From Oreocharis arfaki (lineage: Eukaryota > Chordata > Aves > Passeriformes > Paramythiidae), in contig VZRR01007715.1 of assembly GCA_013398015.1 (NCBI GenBank), forward strand, positions 310,001-374,000: a DNA stretch of 64,000 bases. The letters run 5' to 3'. Positions 25,011 to 37,061 of the stretch are shown here, one piece after another (position 1 is the first letter of the stretch; the number at the start of each line of letters is the position of its first letter). The notes under the pieces were generated by a model. That model searched no databases, was not told where the DNA came from, and was given only the letters and a program-made list of their open reading frames with translations. The translations under genes and the position numbers were made by a program.

Positions 25011-28000
25011 TGGAGTCCATCAGCAGTGGACTAAGAGATAAGACTTAACCAAAAAAGAAAGGGTCTGTCATGGGCAAGAAATTGCAGGTGATAATTCTCA
25101 GCTAATAATTTATGGAAAAGTTTACATTCCTCATTAAGGATGAGCACAGGAATAAGGAAATTAACTGTACAAAATTTTGTATGAGCTTCATCCCTCAGCA
25201 GACCTGAAGCTTGCTTGGGCATTCCTACTCCCGTTGTTTTCCAAGTGCTCTATGAGCTGTCATGCATTCAAATGCAGTATTTTATCCTGTTTCAGTCCAA
25301 AAGCAACAGATCCCAAGTCTAATAGGAAGGATCTGAGGATGCTGGCAGCAGTGATGTGGTACACATCACTAAAAATTCAGGAAGTTTGGGCAGAGTTTAG
25401 AAAAGGGCCTGAAAGATTTCCTCCCTGGAGAGCAGGAGGGGACAGAAAACAATACAGTTAGAACAAAATTTAGGACTTAATGAAGAATAAATGCATAAAG
25501 GAATTCGAGTTAACAAGAAAGAAAGAGCAGGAAGGAGAAGGATATTAAAATAACCAATCTGCACAAGTACAGCTGAAATGTCAGTACTTTTCATTTTGTT
25601 TCCAGTCCCTTCACGACAAAGTTTAACTCTGAGCATCTTAAAATATGATAGTGGTGCCAGCCTAGACAACACATCAACCTGACATCTCTATGTTTGTTTT
25701 TATCTATATCATGTTTCACTAACTCAGTCTCTGGGGTACTATTCCTGATTACCTCCAAATTGTTATAATCTGAAAAGGTTATTGAACTGTACCCTGCATG
25801 TAACAGCAGAAGCTATACTTCACTGAGTATTCTGAGGCTTAATGAGTGTTCTTAATGAGCTTTCAAAGATCAAAACAAAGTAACTACCTCATCAGCTCAC
25901 AGGAAAAGTGAAATTAAAGTAGAGAATCAGTACGCGTGTGGGTGATTGTTCATATGCATTAATTTCATCTGTCATTTCTCTACGTGTTCCTTACAGTTCT
26001 ATAATGAAGCAATTTCAAACCAGACATTTAAGGTTACATCTGCAGCTACATTTTAAAGCTACCAATTTAAAATTCCGAAGAGCCATGTCCATCATTTACA
26101 ATTTCAATTAAATATAAAAAATACTTATAGATACAGTTATTGCTTCTACCATTACACTATGGCAAATTGAATCATCTGCTAAATATACTCCAGCTGATCG
26201 AAAGAATTAGAGTCAATCACTTGGAAATAAGAGAGTGACAGACCTGTAGGCCCGGCAGTCCAGCTTAGCAATATTATGCTAATTTTGCGTAATTTTCTTC
26301 TGGAAAGAAAGATTGCTAATTTTCTTCTGGTATTTTTAATTGTAATGACTACTATAAAAGACTATCCTGTCTGAAGGTTTTCTTTTTTTCAGAATCTTTG
26401 TATCAGAGTATATCTACTCTGAATTCCATGTTTACTTACTCACTGTTGATTTTTCCCCTGCATTTCCTGTTGTGTACTTCCACCAAGAGGCTCCAATACC
26501 AATAACCACCATACTTTTCCAGACCCGATAGTGTCGTGCCTCAGTTTCCTTGCTTCTTTAGAATGCACCTCAAATTGTCAACTGAAGATGGGGAATCTCA
26601 CTACAAAACCCTCTTACCGATTACAAATTACCTCCACCCTTTTCTCTTGTGCATGCAGCTAAGCCTTTTTCCTGCTTTGGAACCAGGCTTAATAGGCATT
26701 CTTGACTTTTCCTCTGCACTTCATCAAAGTGCTGTAAGACTGCTGACAACCTTGTTTCTAAACTTCTGGCTGTGTTTGCTGCTGTACAGAAAGTTTCTCA
26801 GTTGAGCATGTGGCCTGTGGCTGTTCCCAAGACACAGCTGCTTGGCTGCTTTGTACAGAGGCCCACCTGGTGTCCTTGTAAGACTTAATCCAAACTAGAT
26901 GAAACTATTGGCAACACACCACACAACTGTACGAAATCTGAAACTGAAGGAAAAAAATTTACTGTCATCACTGAAACAACTAGGGGTGCAAACCTGAGGA
27001 GAACGCAGGGAGAGATGAAAACAGCTTCCATCCAAAGGCCTAACAAGTATGAGGTACTACTGGAGCATTTCTTTAGGTACTAAGTAAACTAGCTAAAATT
27101 TTTTCAAATAGATATTTCACCAAGGAAAAATGACTGTGTAGAAATTTATTCATTTCAAAGTAAGTTTGCTTCAGAAAGGCATTTGCAGGGCTAAAATACA
27201 TTTTGATACAACTGAAGAATTGCTTTGACCTTTTTAGAAAGGGAACATTTTTATCTGCCATTCAATACAACTCATATTGTTATAGTTTCAGAGAACATAG
27301 AATTATCATTAAAACAGAAACAAAACATCTCATGTCACCTGAAAGGAGTTTCCAGAGTTTGTTTCACTGAGAACACTGGAACATATTGTTTTCATTAGAT
27401 TTGGTGACAGACGTGACCTTTTTCTAACTGTGGATTTGCGGATATAAACCAAGATCCCACATAGTTCAAGTCTTTACTGTGCCAAATACACCAATGGGGG
27501 AAGCTGCAGCTATTGTGCCCAATAGCAGTACTCCAAGCATTAAGGATCCCTCTTGCTTTCCAGAGAATGCAAAAAGAAGCAGACATCTAATGCTGCTTTA
27601 TCAAACCATGGCATATATCAGAAGGAGGATCCTAAGCACGTGTTACTCACTTGCATCTGTTGCCAAAGCCACATAGGGGCGGCCACAGGCCAGCCTAAAG
27701 ACAGTAAAGTAACTCTGTCTCAGAATATATGAAACAACTATAGATCACATGAATTGCTGAAGCAAAATGCCATACCATTTGCTTACTCATATACGAGACT
27801 ACCGTTTTACTCTGTCTTACATTTCTCTTACAGGACCTCACTTTCGCAACATTTAAGGTTTCTGGAAAATACTGATTGACTTGAATTTAACTCCTTCAGT
27901 AGTAAAACATGCAAAAACCATGGGAATATGTGAACTGAGTCTATGTGAAAGTGTGATTTAATGTAACAATTTGCAGTAATTTCGACGTATTTGTTTTCAA

Positions 28001-28918
28001 GACTTTGTTTTGCCAGAAACATTCCTGGAATTTAAGAGACAAGGATGTTAGCCTATGCATACCTACTCCAAATAAGGAAATTTAGTGAAAGACAGAGAAA
28101 GACTTTCAGTGCTTAAAGAGCCTTGGTCTAAAATAAAATATAAGTTAAATCTTGGTGAAATCCAGTCTTCCTTATCTTGGTAGTAGAAAGAAACAAGGCA
28201 GGGTCAAAGGAATGGAAAATTCATAAACATAAACTGTAGGTTCCAGCTAAAAAAAGTATCTTTTAAAGGCAAAAACTCTAAGCAAATCAGGAAGATATAG
28301 AGGCATGTGATTCTTGGTAAGCAGGAACTTTAATTCCCAGCAAAGCCAAAAGGAAGATAGTACCCAAGAAGGAACCAAAGCAATATGGAAAAAAGCTACC
28401 AGGAAAACCCTTGGTGGAAAAAAAGAGAACTTGTCAAAAAGCCCATGGAGCCAAATCCCCAGGAGCACTCAAACATTCAGAGGTAACTGACACCAGAAAT
28501 GGCCAGGAAATGATTCTCTGTACTGCTCAGACCCTGTAGCCAAACTGAGCTTGTGTACACTGTCGCAAAGCAATACTCCAAACAGCCTTAATAGTAACTG
28601 TGGTGATTCCAGCAGCACAAAACAGAGCCACGCTGGACTTCTATCCCTACACAAACTACTGCCGATTCCCCTTGTACTTCCTGAAGAAAAAGGCATTTGG
28701 TTTACAAATACACCAGGATAAAATTTTGATACTTGCTTCCTTTAATCTGTTCTCAAAAGGATGAAAAGAATACTAATGCAGAGTGGTAGAGATAGGAAAA
28801 AAGGCATATGTGTTTAAATCACTAGAAGGTTTGGGGTATATTTAATATTTACAACCAAGCAGATTGCAGTATCGCAATGCTAATTGCTTATGGACTCCTG
28901 TAAACACTTCTCGTTTGA

Positions 28919-29095
28919 CTACAGAGCTTTTGTTTCTGAATGCTTTTTCAACTCCTGTGCAGCTAGACGATCACTTTTCCTCCTGCGTGAAATTGGAAGA
29001 ATGATGGGCATCTGGGCACCACGAGGCAGTACAAGACGCTCAGTGTTAGGCTGTCCTATGATAGGGGCTGTGCCAGCAGCTTTGACAACAGGTAG
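28919..29095 (-). CDS. Candidate terminal coding exon, unrecognised protein
   Basis: On the minus strand a 58-codon frame plus TAG follows a CAG acceptor (plus-strand 29,096-29,098). A branch-point-like CTAAC lies about 35 nt upstream and the polypyrimidine tract is weak. The frame starts in phase 0 at LPVVKAAG and continues through a basic segment (SRRRKSDR) to a hydrophilic C-terminus. Codon use looks coding, and about four CpGs survive in 177 bp of otherwise CpG-poor DNA. An ATTAAA on the minus strand (28,841-28,846) lies about 75 bp past the stop. I recognise no family. The phase matches the end of the candidate exon at 32,622-32,750. It could be a chance open frame. Confidence 0.27.
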   Translation of the reverse strand, partial: LPVVKAAGTAPIIGQPNTERLVLPRGAQMPIILPISRRRKSDRLAAQELKKHSETKAL

Positions 29096-32000
29096 CTGAT
29101 GCACACGCTTGCAGAACAGAGCCTAAGTTAGCAAAATTCACCTGACGCATGCCAACAGGGACATGTTAATGTGCTCCAGTATTTCAGAGATTCTCAAAGA
29201 GGTCAAGCTCCTCTCCTGCTAGACTGAAACACATGGAGCACGTCCCTGTAACAGAACACATTAAGCACGTGATTAAACTTTGGAGAACTACAGCTTGCTT
29301 TCCATGTCTATCATAGGTCTGCTCTCATCGCAGAAAAGAAAGGAAACTGCCCTTCTTGTCTGTTCTGAAGTAAAGCATCAGCTGACATTTTTATCCAGAA
29401 AAGAAATAAACAGTAAAAACCAATCCTTAGAAGAGAGGACTGCAGGTCAGGATGATACTGAACACTGAAGTGTGGGAATATAGCAATGGGAATGCTGAAC
29501 TCCCAGAACTGCACAGTGAGGGGGGAGGAAGAGTCTGAACAGCTGCTTTGCTTTAAGACATATATTTATCTAGTTTGTCAAACTTTGCAGCTCCTCACTA
29601 CCCAGTAGACCCTGTGGGGGTGGATGGAAGAATGTCATGACCAGCTTCACGAAACTCATAACCTTTCTGAGAGACAGACAATAATGTTCTGAGAAATGGT
29701 CAGCGTCTCTGCCTGAACTCTGACTGATGAGACTAAAGCGAATATCAGCTCATGCAAAGGGGTCAAACAATATAGATCCAGGCAAAATTTACCCAACAAC
29801 CGGTGGAACGAAAAGCTCAGAAAGTGACTGTAACAAAACCAATGCAATTCTGCATTGAGAAGGACAGCAAAAAGCCTTTTTTTCAGCCTCTTTAGGAAAC
29901 CAGATTCAATATCTGCAGCATTCACTGCAGAACTCCGCACTAGACCATTCCAGGCCGAGAGAACTCTGACCCAGCAAAACCACAGCCACATTGAAGCAGG
30001 AACTTTCATTATTGTGTTCCTATACATCTAAGGAATGCCGCTTCACATATATCAGTCCAAATTAAAACAGAAACTTGTTTTTATCCACTAAAATTGGGTG
30101 GTGTTATACCAATAACAAAGGTGTTCACAAAGATAGTTTAAAGTGTGACTATTAAACATTAGCTTCTGAAAAAACACTGTTTAAATTTAAAGAAAAAAGG
30201 AGTTTATGCAAGCTCTTATATGGGCAATGTGAGAGACCATAATTTAAAACGATGCTTCTATGTTTTTATGTGCACACATATATTATCAAGGTTTGTGCTT
30301 TTTTAACATGATCTAACATGTTTACCTTTACAAATCTTGTTCCAAGTAAGCAACTTTCTTGGGCATTTCCTTTTACATACGCTTCTAAATAAAGCAGTCT
30401 TCTGCCCTGCATCTCCCTTGATTCTTATCACATGCTTGAAAATGCCATATACAGTCTGCACTGGACTTTCCAGGCAGGAAAGTACTAAATCCCCAATCAT
30501 GATGTGTTTTAAATCATAAGGATCCAAACTACTCCTAGGAGAAGTAGAAAAAGTAAATAAACATCTTAATAATATCAGACTCACAAAACATCTAAAATCT
30601 GTTTCTGGACCATTTTACAGTGAATAAAGGACTCTACTGACACAAGCAATAATGGCATGAGGGAATAAACTTGTTAGTAACTAATACTAGAAATGCAGAT
30701 TTCTTCTTTCCTACATTTCATACAACAAAACATTGTATTTGTTCTTATTTCTTTCATTTAAACACTGTGGTCCCCCTATGACCATCAAGTTTATGTCAGA
30801 AGTTCATCTCTACCACCAAATTTCAACAAGGACAATCACCTTTACTCCACCTTAACTGTGTGTCTCCCATAGAGAAGTAGCGAACCTTTTGGGTGCAACA
30901 TTAGTTGCATGCCCAACCATACCTGGGACAAATCAGGGACCTTCACTCTTGGTATGGAGGAAAGAGGAGAATCAGTCTGAGCTCTAGAGCCATATGGTGT
31001 GTTTGCTTATTTTCCCAAGTACTGGCCTCAGATACCAATACAAAAATACAAAGGAACCCAAAAACTTTCACGGGAAAACCTCAAAAGGCCTGACATATAC
31101 AATCAGTGATTATTGTATAAATCAAAGGGTTTTTTTGTTAACTCAGGCAAATAATTTAACCATGATGTACCTCAATTTGGCTTGTTAACTTAAGACTAAT
31201 AAAATATGTATGAGGACAGGACACCTAAAGAAGATTAATTGCTTTCAAGTCATAAAACAACCTCAAACGAAGCAAACCTTATAAGTGAACAACCTTATTT
31301 TTGTTGATTATGTCTTTTATTGTAGAACTCTTCCATTTGAAAAGATATAATTTTTCTTTAATTAAATTTTTACTCTTAATAATGGTTTAATTTTTAATTT
31401 TCTACTGAAATATAAGGTTATGCTTTATCGGCTGGAAGGTATGTTCTATCAGTTAGTGAGATTTGTCATACTTGGTCATAAACAGCCTGAGCATATTCTC
31501 CGAAAAATAGCAATTTTAAGTTACTTTAAGGAAAATAGAAGATTAAATGTAATTTTGCCAGACACCCATTATAAATCATTTTGTTATTGGTATTTTCACT
31601 CCATTTTAATACATGGTAATGAGTGTGAAGGGTAGCACATGAAAGTAAATAAATATTTTTCAAATTTTCTTTGCAGAATGACAAGTTTACTTGAACTGTT
31701 CTTATTCATGTCTGATACGCTGAAAAGTCAATGAGCAATGCTAGCTAAGCCAGACACACTTAAAGATGCATAATTAATAAATTTCAGGGATTTTCCTATG
31801 AAAGATGCATAACAAAAACTTTGAACAGTCAGGAAGATAAATATCTTCAATTTAAGGGCACTTTTCCTATTTAGCTTCTTGTATGTCTTTTCCCAACATA
31901 CATAATGACTGTCATAACAAAAACTCATTTTGAATTTAGCTAGACACTTAATTGTGTAAATACACAACTAATAAGTTTTTCAAAGGAAACAGGAGCATAA

Positions 32001-32532
32001 ATTCCCTTTGTAGTTTAAATCTTCAGATAACTTGAAGCGTACAAAAGATGGCCTAAAATTTTCTTGTGTGGGTCTCCATGTTTAGACACTTGAAATCATC
32101 CTTCAGTACTTAGCTAAAGCCAAGTTTAGAAAACTTGCCCCATTAAGAAAATAAATCAGCATGCAACATTAGTGTACTTGGGCAGCTTTATATACCAGGC
32201 TCTCTTGTTTAACCCTAAATGGCACCATCTTGGCAGGCATGCTCTCTCATAATAAAATTTCCTGGATGAAGCATAGCTAAAATAAGAAACGCAAAGTCAG
32301 GGAACACAGACTGTACACAGTAAGTCGCAAACCTTCGTATTCTCATTTTTGGTCAACAAAATCCACAGCTATGTTTTAGTCCAAATGTCATCCTTTCTTT
32401 AAAAGTCTTGTAACTGGCAACTGAATCATCTCTACTAGCTTATGAGTCATATTTGATTTCTAACTTGCAATTAATTCGAGACAATTTTCGTTCTCATTCC
32501 CTGCTTCCTTTAATTTTCTCATACTGAAAGTT

Positions 32533-32568
32533 AAAAAAAAAAGGGGGGGGGAAGGGGTTTTTTTTTTT
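32533..32568 (+). repeat. Homopolymer block A10-G9-AA-G4-T11
   Basis: Consecutive runs of ten A, nine G, AA, four G and eleven T, with no unit repeat. Low-complexity DNA prone to length change and sequencing error. Confidence 0.9.
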
Positions 32569-32621
32569 ATTTTAGGAGCATAATTAAAGGAGTTATTGCC
32601 TCTCAGCTTCATTACACTTAC

Positions 32622-32750
32622 ACATGCTGCTTGAAGTCTGAATTGCATTTGCAGGGTGCTTTCTGCACCTTCAAAAGGCTTGCTCAGTTTCTTGCTTACT
32701 GACTCTTTGTTTTCTGAATTTTCTCCATGTAACAAACTACTGCTCACAGG
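32622..32750 (-). CDS. Candidate internal coding exon, unrecognised protein
   Basis: On the minus strand a 43-codon frame runs between an acceptor-like GATTTTTAG and a strong donor, TGT followed by GTAAGT. It enters and leaves in phase 0. The peptide is hydrophilic and coding-like (ENSENKESVSKKLSKPFEG, then STLQMQFRLQAAC). An alternative acceptor GAGCAG would start it at 32,739 in another phase. No family is recognised. Its end phase would allow direct splicing to the candidate exon at 28,919-29,095 on the same strand. The support is splice signals plus composition only. Confidence 0.22.
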
Positions 32751-34165
32751 CTAAAAATCCCTTGATTTCTTTATACTGTGTCTTTCATCCTCTCATTTAT
32801 TTCTCAAATACTCTCACTCAGTTCTAATGTACTGTTCTGGATGTTCTCTACTACTAGATTACATTGTTATTTGCAGAATTTATTTGGGCCATTACTGACA
32901 TATCCTTGTGGATTTCTCTGCAGCACCACCTTGATTTCTCACTTTTGGCTATTTACTGCAATTACTTGTACACAGCCTTTAGAGACAGCATCAGAAGAAG
33001 CCCCACACACTTATCTATAACATGTTTACAATATACATTGAATATGCAATCCTGTATGTGTGTGTTCTCATACCATCCCCCTCTCTTCTCAGAAAGAGCC
33101 TATTTCTCACCTTCCTGGACTTACTGTCATATTCACTGCATTTTAAAGATGCCCCAAACCCGCATTCAGTTCTCAGTCAACAGAAGAATCACCTCAAAAC
33201 CCAGATTTCCAACCAAAATATATTTGTTTCATTTTCCATACTGTAGCATTAGCTCTTCACCCAATGGTAACATATAATGGACTTTGTCTAGCTTTCACCC
33301 TTGTCTTCAGGCTGTCATAGAGTACCTGTCTTCAGGGCCAGGTTACAGGATGAAATCAGGAAATTTACCAAAGAAGTATTTCAGACATGCTGTTTCTAAG
33401 AACATATTATGAAAATGTAAGTCTAAGTACCTAGGCAGTTCTTGTAAAGAAGCGGAAAGTAAGAATGATTCTATCAAACAAACTCTTTGAGTGTTTTTCC
33501 TTCTCAGTGCATTTTAAGTAGAAGGCAGTAGCAGAAAAAAAATAATTAATCCTGAGAGCACTTGAGTGACTTTGGAAGCTACTTCATTAGAACTGAGGCG
33601 ATCATGCATAGACAAATAAATGTGTAGAATTCCCAGAGTACCACAGTGCATGGCTTTAGCAGATGACACCATTCAGCCCCATTCAATGCATTTATCAGGG
33701 CCAGCAAGACTTGGAACCCTCTATTTGCCCAGCAGCAAAACCTACATTTGACAATTTTGAGGACAAACTCTCAAAAGAGCTATTCCCCATCCCCTCTGAG
33801 CCATGAGTTTAGCTCATTTAAATGCTATAAAGTTTTCTTGCAAGTAGTCTCAGTTTTGTTGTAGTGATTAGCATCAAGTAATCTGAAAAACGGGAACATT
33901 CTTCTCAACAATTTTCTCCCAAGCCAACAGTTCCTTCATTTTTCAGAAATATCCCACTAATAGAAAAAGGACAAATATGCTCTTCTTTCTCTCTGGCATA
34001 TCTGTTTTACCCAAAGCATCAACCATAGGTAGTGAGAGGGAGGCTTATCTGGACCCTGGAGAGAAGGAGAAAATTCTGACTCACATGCTTTATTGAAACT
34101 GACAAGAATAAAATGGCAAAAACATTTAATAAAATACAGCCAGGATCAACACTGTCACCTATAGC

Positions 34166-34198
34166 AAAAAAAAATATTTAAGATACTTTTTTTTTTTT
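34166..34198. repeat. A9 ... T12 inverted homopolymers
   Basis: Nine A and twelve T separated by a 12-bp AT-rich spacer can pair as a hairpin. Low-complexity sequence. Confidence 0.8.
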
Positions 34199-34917
34199 AA
34201 ATAATATTTAGAATCAGTTCACAAGAAGCCTCTGTATATTAACTTTAAATTAATTTCTGCCTTGATGGAATGCGCCATCCAAGGGAAAACACTTCCATAA
34301 TTCTCCGTTCTGCTAGATTCTGGTTTCATTTCTGCAGATGCTTTTGTTGCTAAATAAATACCAGCTAAGATAGTTTCACACTTCAAGAGGACTCACAGGA
34401 AGCTGTAAGAGTTGTGCTGGAGCACAATATTACACAGCTCTTTATTGCATCCTGTAGGTTGTGACCCTTCGAAGAATTTAATAAAAATAGTTTGAAACCT
34501 ACTGCTGGCACAGGTCAAAGAAACATACTTTCCTGAATATTTAAAGGTGAGAGCTGGAAAGGGTTATGAAAGAAGAGGAAGAACTAATGATTCAAATTAT
34601 AATCACAGCCTGAAACATTACTGCTTCTTAACAGTGTTATCCTAGTCACACCATTCAGCAAATTTACTTCATTATTCCAATCCTATCAAATATCTTATTA
34701 GCTCATGGGGCCTGATTTGATTTCCTCTACTATTTCAGTTATTTGAGATTTGACAGAAACTTCAAATATCTTTGAAAGGATAATTTGAAAACATTTGACA
34801 AAAAAAGCAAGGAAATACTCAAGACACTCCACCAGAGGGTCAGTAAGATGGACTGGTTGAGCTCCAGGGAATGGACTATTCACACAGGAGGAAAATCTGA
34901 CAGAGTGGTCAGACAGG

Positions 34918-35170
34918 GTTACCCAGTGACAAGAGAACGGGCAAGGGGTACGAACTGAAATACAGACGGCTGCCTCTGAACGTTAGGTGGGTAACAAAGC
35001 ACAGGCACAGGCTGCCCAGAGAAGCTGTGGAGTTTCCTTCCCTGGACGTACTTGGAAACTGTTCATCGTTCTGGGTAAGTGGCTCTAGGAGGCCCTGCCT
35101 GAGCAGGTGGTTGCACAAGGTGACCTCCAGAGAATCCTGCCAGTCTCAGCCATTCTCTGTGTTCTATGGG
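34918..35170 (+). mobile_element. CR1 LINE 3' fragment
   Basis: It matches the last part of CR1 on the + strand: a GGCAAGGGGTACGAACTGAA block (the CR1 segment encoding GxxLKYR), then CACAGGCTGCCCAGAGAAGC, GACCTCCAGAGAATCCTGCC and a degenerate terminal repeat near CCATTCTCTGTGTTCTATG. A stretch of ORF2 between about 34,985 and 34,995 is missing relative to the family. The start is approximate. The element ends where a GC-rich patch begins. Confidence 0.82.
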
Positions 35171-35171
35171 G

Positions 35172-35960
35172 CTTTCCCAGTGCACGTCATAGGTGAGTCC
35201 TCCTCCCATGACAGCCCCCGGAGAAGCTGAGTCAAGGCTCTTCTTTGCACTAAGGAAGTCAGCAGGATTCCCCACCTGCATGATCCCATTGCCCCATGCC
35301 AGGTCCTTGTCCTCACAATCACTGGCCTCTCACCATGGAATCTGGCCTGAGGCTAAACCATCTACACCAGGCCACGAAAAGAGGACAAGGTACTCTGAAC
35401 CAGGGTCTTTCCAGCTTTGCAGTATCTGCTGTCCTCGCCTGAACCCTGTGACATCTCTGGGAATTGTCTGTGATGGCACTTCCCTCTCTGCTCTTCCTGT
35501 GGCTTTTAGTCCAGAGCCTGGTGGGCACACAAGAGGCAGGGATATTGTCGTACACTAGGAGTGCTGCATTTGGGGAGAACATTGGCTGGGCAGGGCTGTG
35601 GTTCCTCACAGAGGCTGTCCCAGAACTGTGGACACCAGCAGCACCTCTGGCCTGTTCTTCTGCCTTCCCTAACCCCTCATGCAGGTATCCAAGTCATGCT
35701 GGCTGTCCAGGGGAGTGGAATCATAGAGGCTGTGAAGACAGCCCTGAGGGATGGTTGATGATTTTCAACCTTCAAGGACGCCCTTGGGAGAGCCTTACCT
35801 CCCATCTCCTACAGCCCTCATGAGCTTTCTTTGCTTTTTTGCTTCTAGTGACAGAAAAGATCAGGCAGTCACTTTGCATCTTTTGGCAGGACATGGTGGG
35901 GGTGCCGAGGAGTCTTGAGGGTAGAGCAGCTCTGTTGCCACAGCCAGCAAGAGCCAGGGG
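35172..35960 (+). other. GC-rich patch of unknown origin with gene-like signals
   Basis: GC-rich and CpG-poor sequence that contrasts sharply with its surroundings and abuts a CR1 3' end. On the + strand a frame from about 35,464 opens with a peptide like a signal sequence (MALPSLLFLWLLVQSLVG from about 35,473). Strong acceptor-like sites follow: CCTAACCCCTCATGCAG at 35,669-35,685, then a pyrimidine-rich tract ending TTGCTTCTAG near 35,850. No continuous frame joins them and I recognise no protein. It could be a decayed gene fragment, a duplicated GC-rich segment or an unlisted repeat. Confidence 0.4.
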
Positions 35961-37061
35961 CAGCAGGAACACTTCATTACTATGAGGGTGACTGTTCACA
36001 AGCACAGATGGCCCAGAGAGATTGTGAACACTATTCTACTGAGGGGAACATCAGCCCAAATTCATCAAAGCACGAAAACAATCCTATTATTGTGACAGCA
36101 GTACAGCAAGCTCTCTGAGACTCTTTGACAGTGAGAGAAGTGATCTAACATAAAAGAAAAAAATCCTGCAAAACTTTCTGGCAAAACACAGCTGGGGCAC
36201 AGACCTTGCCAAATACTTATGGATTAACTCATAAACTTTAGAAGAGACTACCTGATGATTTGAGGCATCCTTGAAGGACATTGATTTCCTCCCAACTATT
36301 GAGTTCTTTTCATGACAAAAACATCTGGAAAGATCGTGGTGCTCAGTCTTTCCTTTGATTTTCTATTTTACTCTATAGAAGATTCCAAATGCCTGTAACT
36401 TTCAATGTAAACACATAACAATACTCTATTTACATTACCTGCTACTGTACAAGAGATTTCTCCCATGCACTTCTACCTCTAGATCCCCATTCCATTGCAT
36501 TGACAAAGAGTTAGACAAAGGGCACATTGAGATTAACCTGAAAGTTAGAAATGCCAATATCTGTGCAATATACAAACATTAAATAAAGGAAGAAGAATGC
36601 AAGTAAAGAACAAACTAGGATAGGCAATGCTTACCCTCCACCATAGGTAAATATCCAAGTATTTACTGCTCCATTCTTCTCAATTTGCCAATGTGTATTT
36701 TTACTATAGAAATACATACGAAGACCTGAAGGGCTTTTGTCTTTTTGTCAACAAATAGCAAGTCTGCTCCTTCCACAAGTACATGCCTTAATGAAAATAA
36801 CCTTTAATCTACAAACTGTTTGGGGACAAACTTGGATACAGGTTCTTTTTCTTTCCTGTTTGCCCCAGTTTTTGCTGCCTTAGTCAAGATTCACTGTTAT
36901 TTGTTGTTGATCACCTTGATTATTTTGTAGACGTAATGCTAAGTTTGTGATAACGGGGTGAGCCTCGAGGTAATTCTTGTATTTTGAATTTTCTTTTATA
37001 AGAATTTTCAAACTTTCCTGTTGCTATAGCCTGAGAGCTTTTTGTGTTCCTGATGTTAAAA
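35961..37061. other. AT-rich non-coding stretch
   Basis: Nothing recognisable was seen between the GC-rich patch and the solo LTR at 37,062. Open frames are 67 codons or shorter and show no family features. Confidence 0.6.

Larger units (their letters stand above)
23313..34917. other. AT-rich stretch with two low-confidence minus-strand exons
   Basis: Mostly unique AT-rich DNA. Short imperfect repeats of TTGATATTGAA occur near 24,971-25,010. Candidate minus-strand exons at 28,919-29,095 and 32,622-32,750 are listed separately. Further open frames that look mildly coding (25,283-25,459 +, 27,428-27,676 +, 29,656-30,027 -, 30,326-30,534 -) lack enough support to annotate. Homopolymer blocks occur at 32,533-32,568 and 34,166-34,198. 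Confidence 0.5.

Noticed and set aside
25283..25459. Plus-strand frame after TTATCCTGTTTCAG ending in TAG, mildly coding-like.
   Set aside because: A good acceptor alone is common in AT/pyrimidine-rich DNA. No partner exon or family was seen.
26561..26803. Plus-strand frame after a pyrimidine-rich acceptor, CCTTGCTTCTTTAG.
   Set aside because: The peptide is Leu/Phe-rich and low in information, and no conserved motif is visible.
27428..27676. Plus-strand open frame with coding-like codons.
   Set aside because: The acceptor is poor and the minus strand is open over the same interval. No family match.
30326..30534. Minus-strand frame between a strong acceptor (CTTCTCCTAG) and a donor (AAAG then GTAAAC), which could be an exon of the same gene as the 32.6- and 28.9-kb candidates.
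   Set aside because: Its start phase (2) and end phase (1) fit neither neighbouring candidate, and the donor is weak. Without alignment it cannot be separated from chance.
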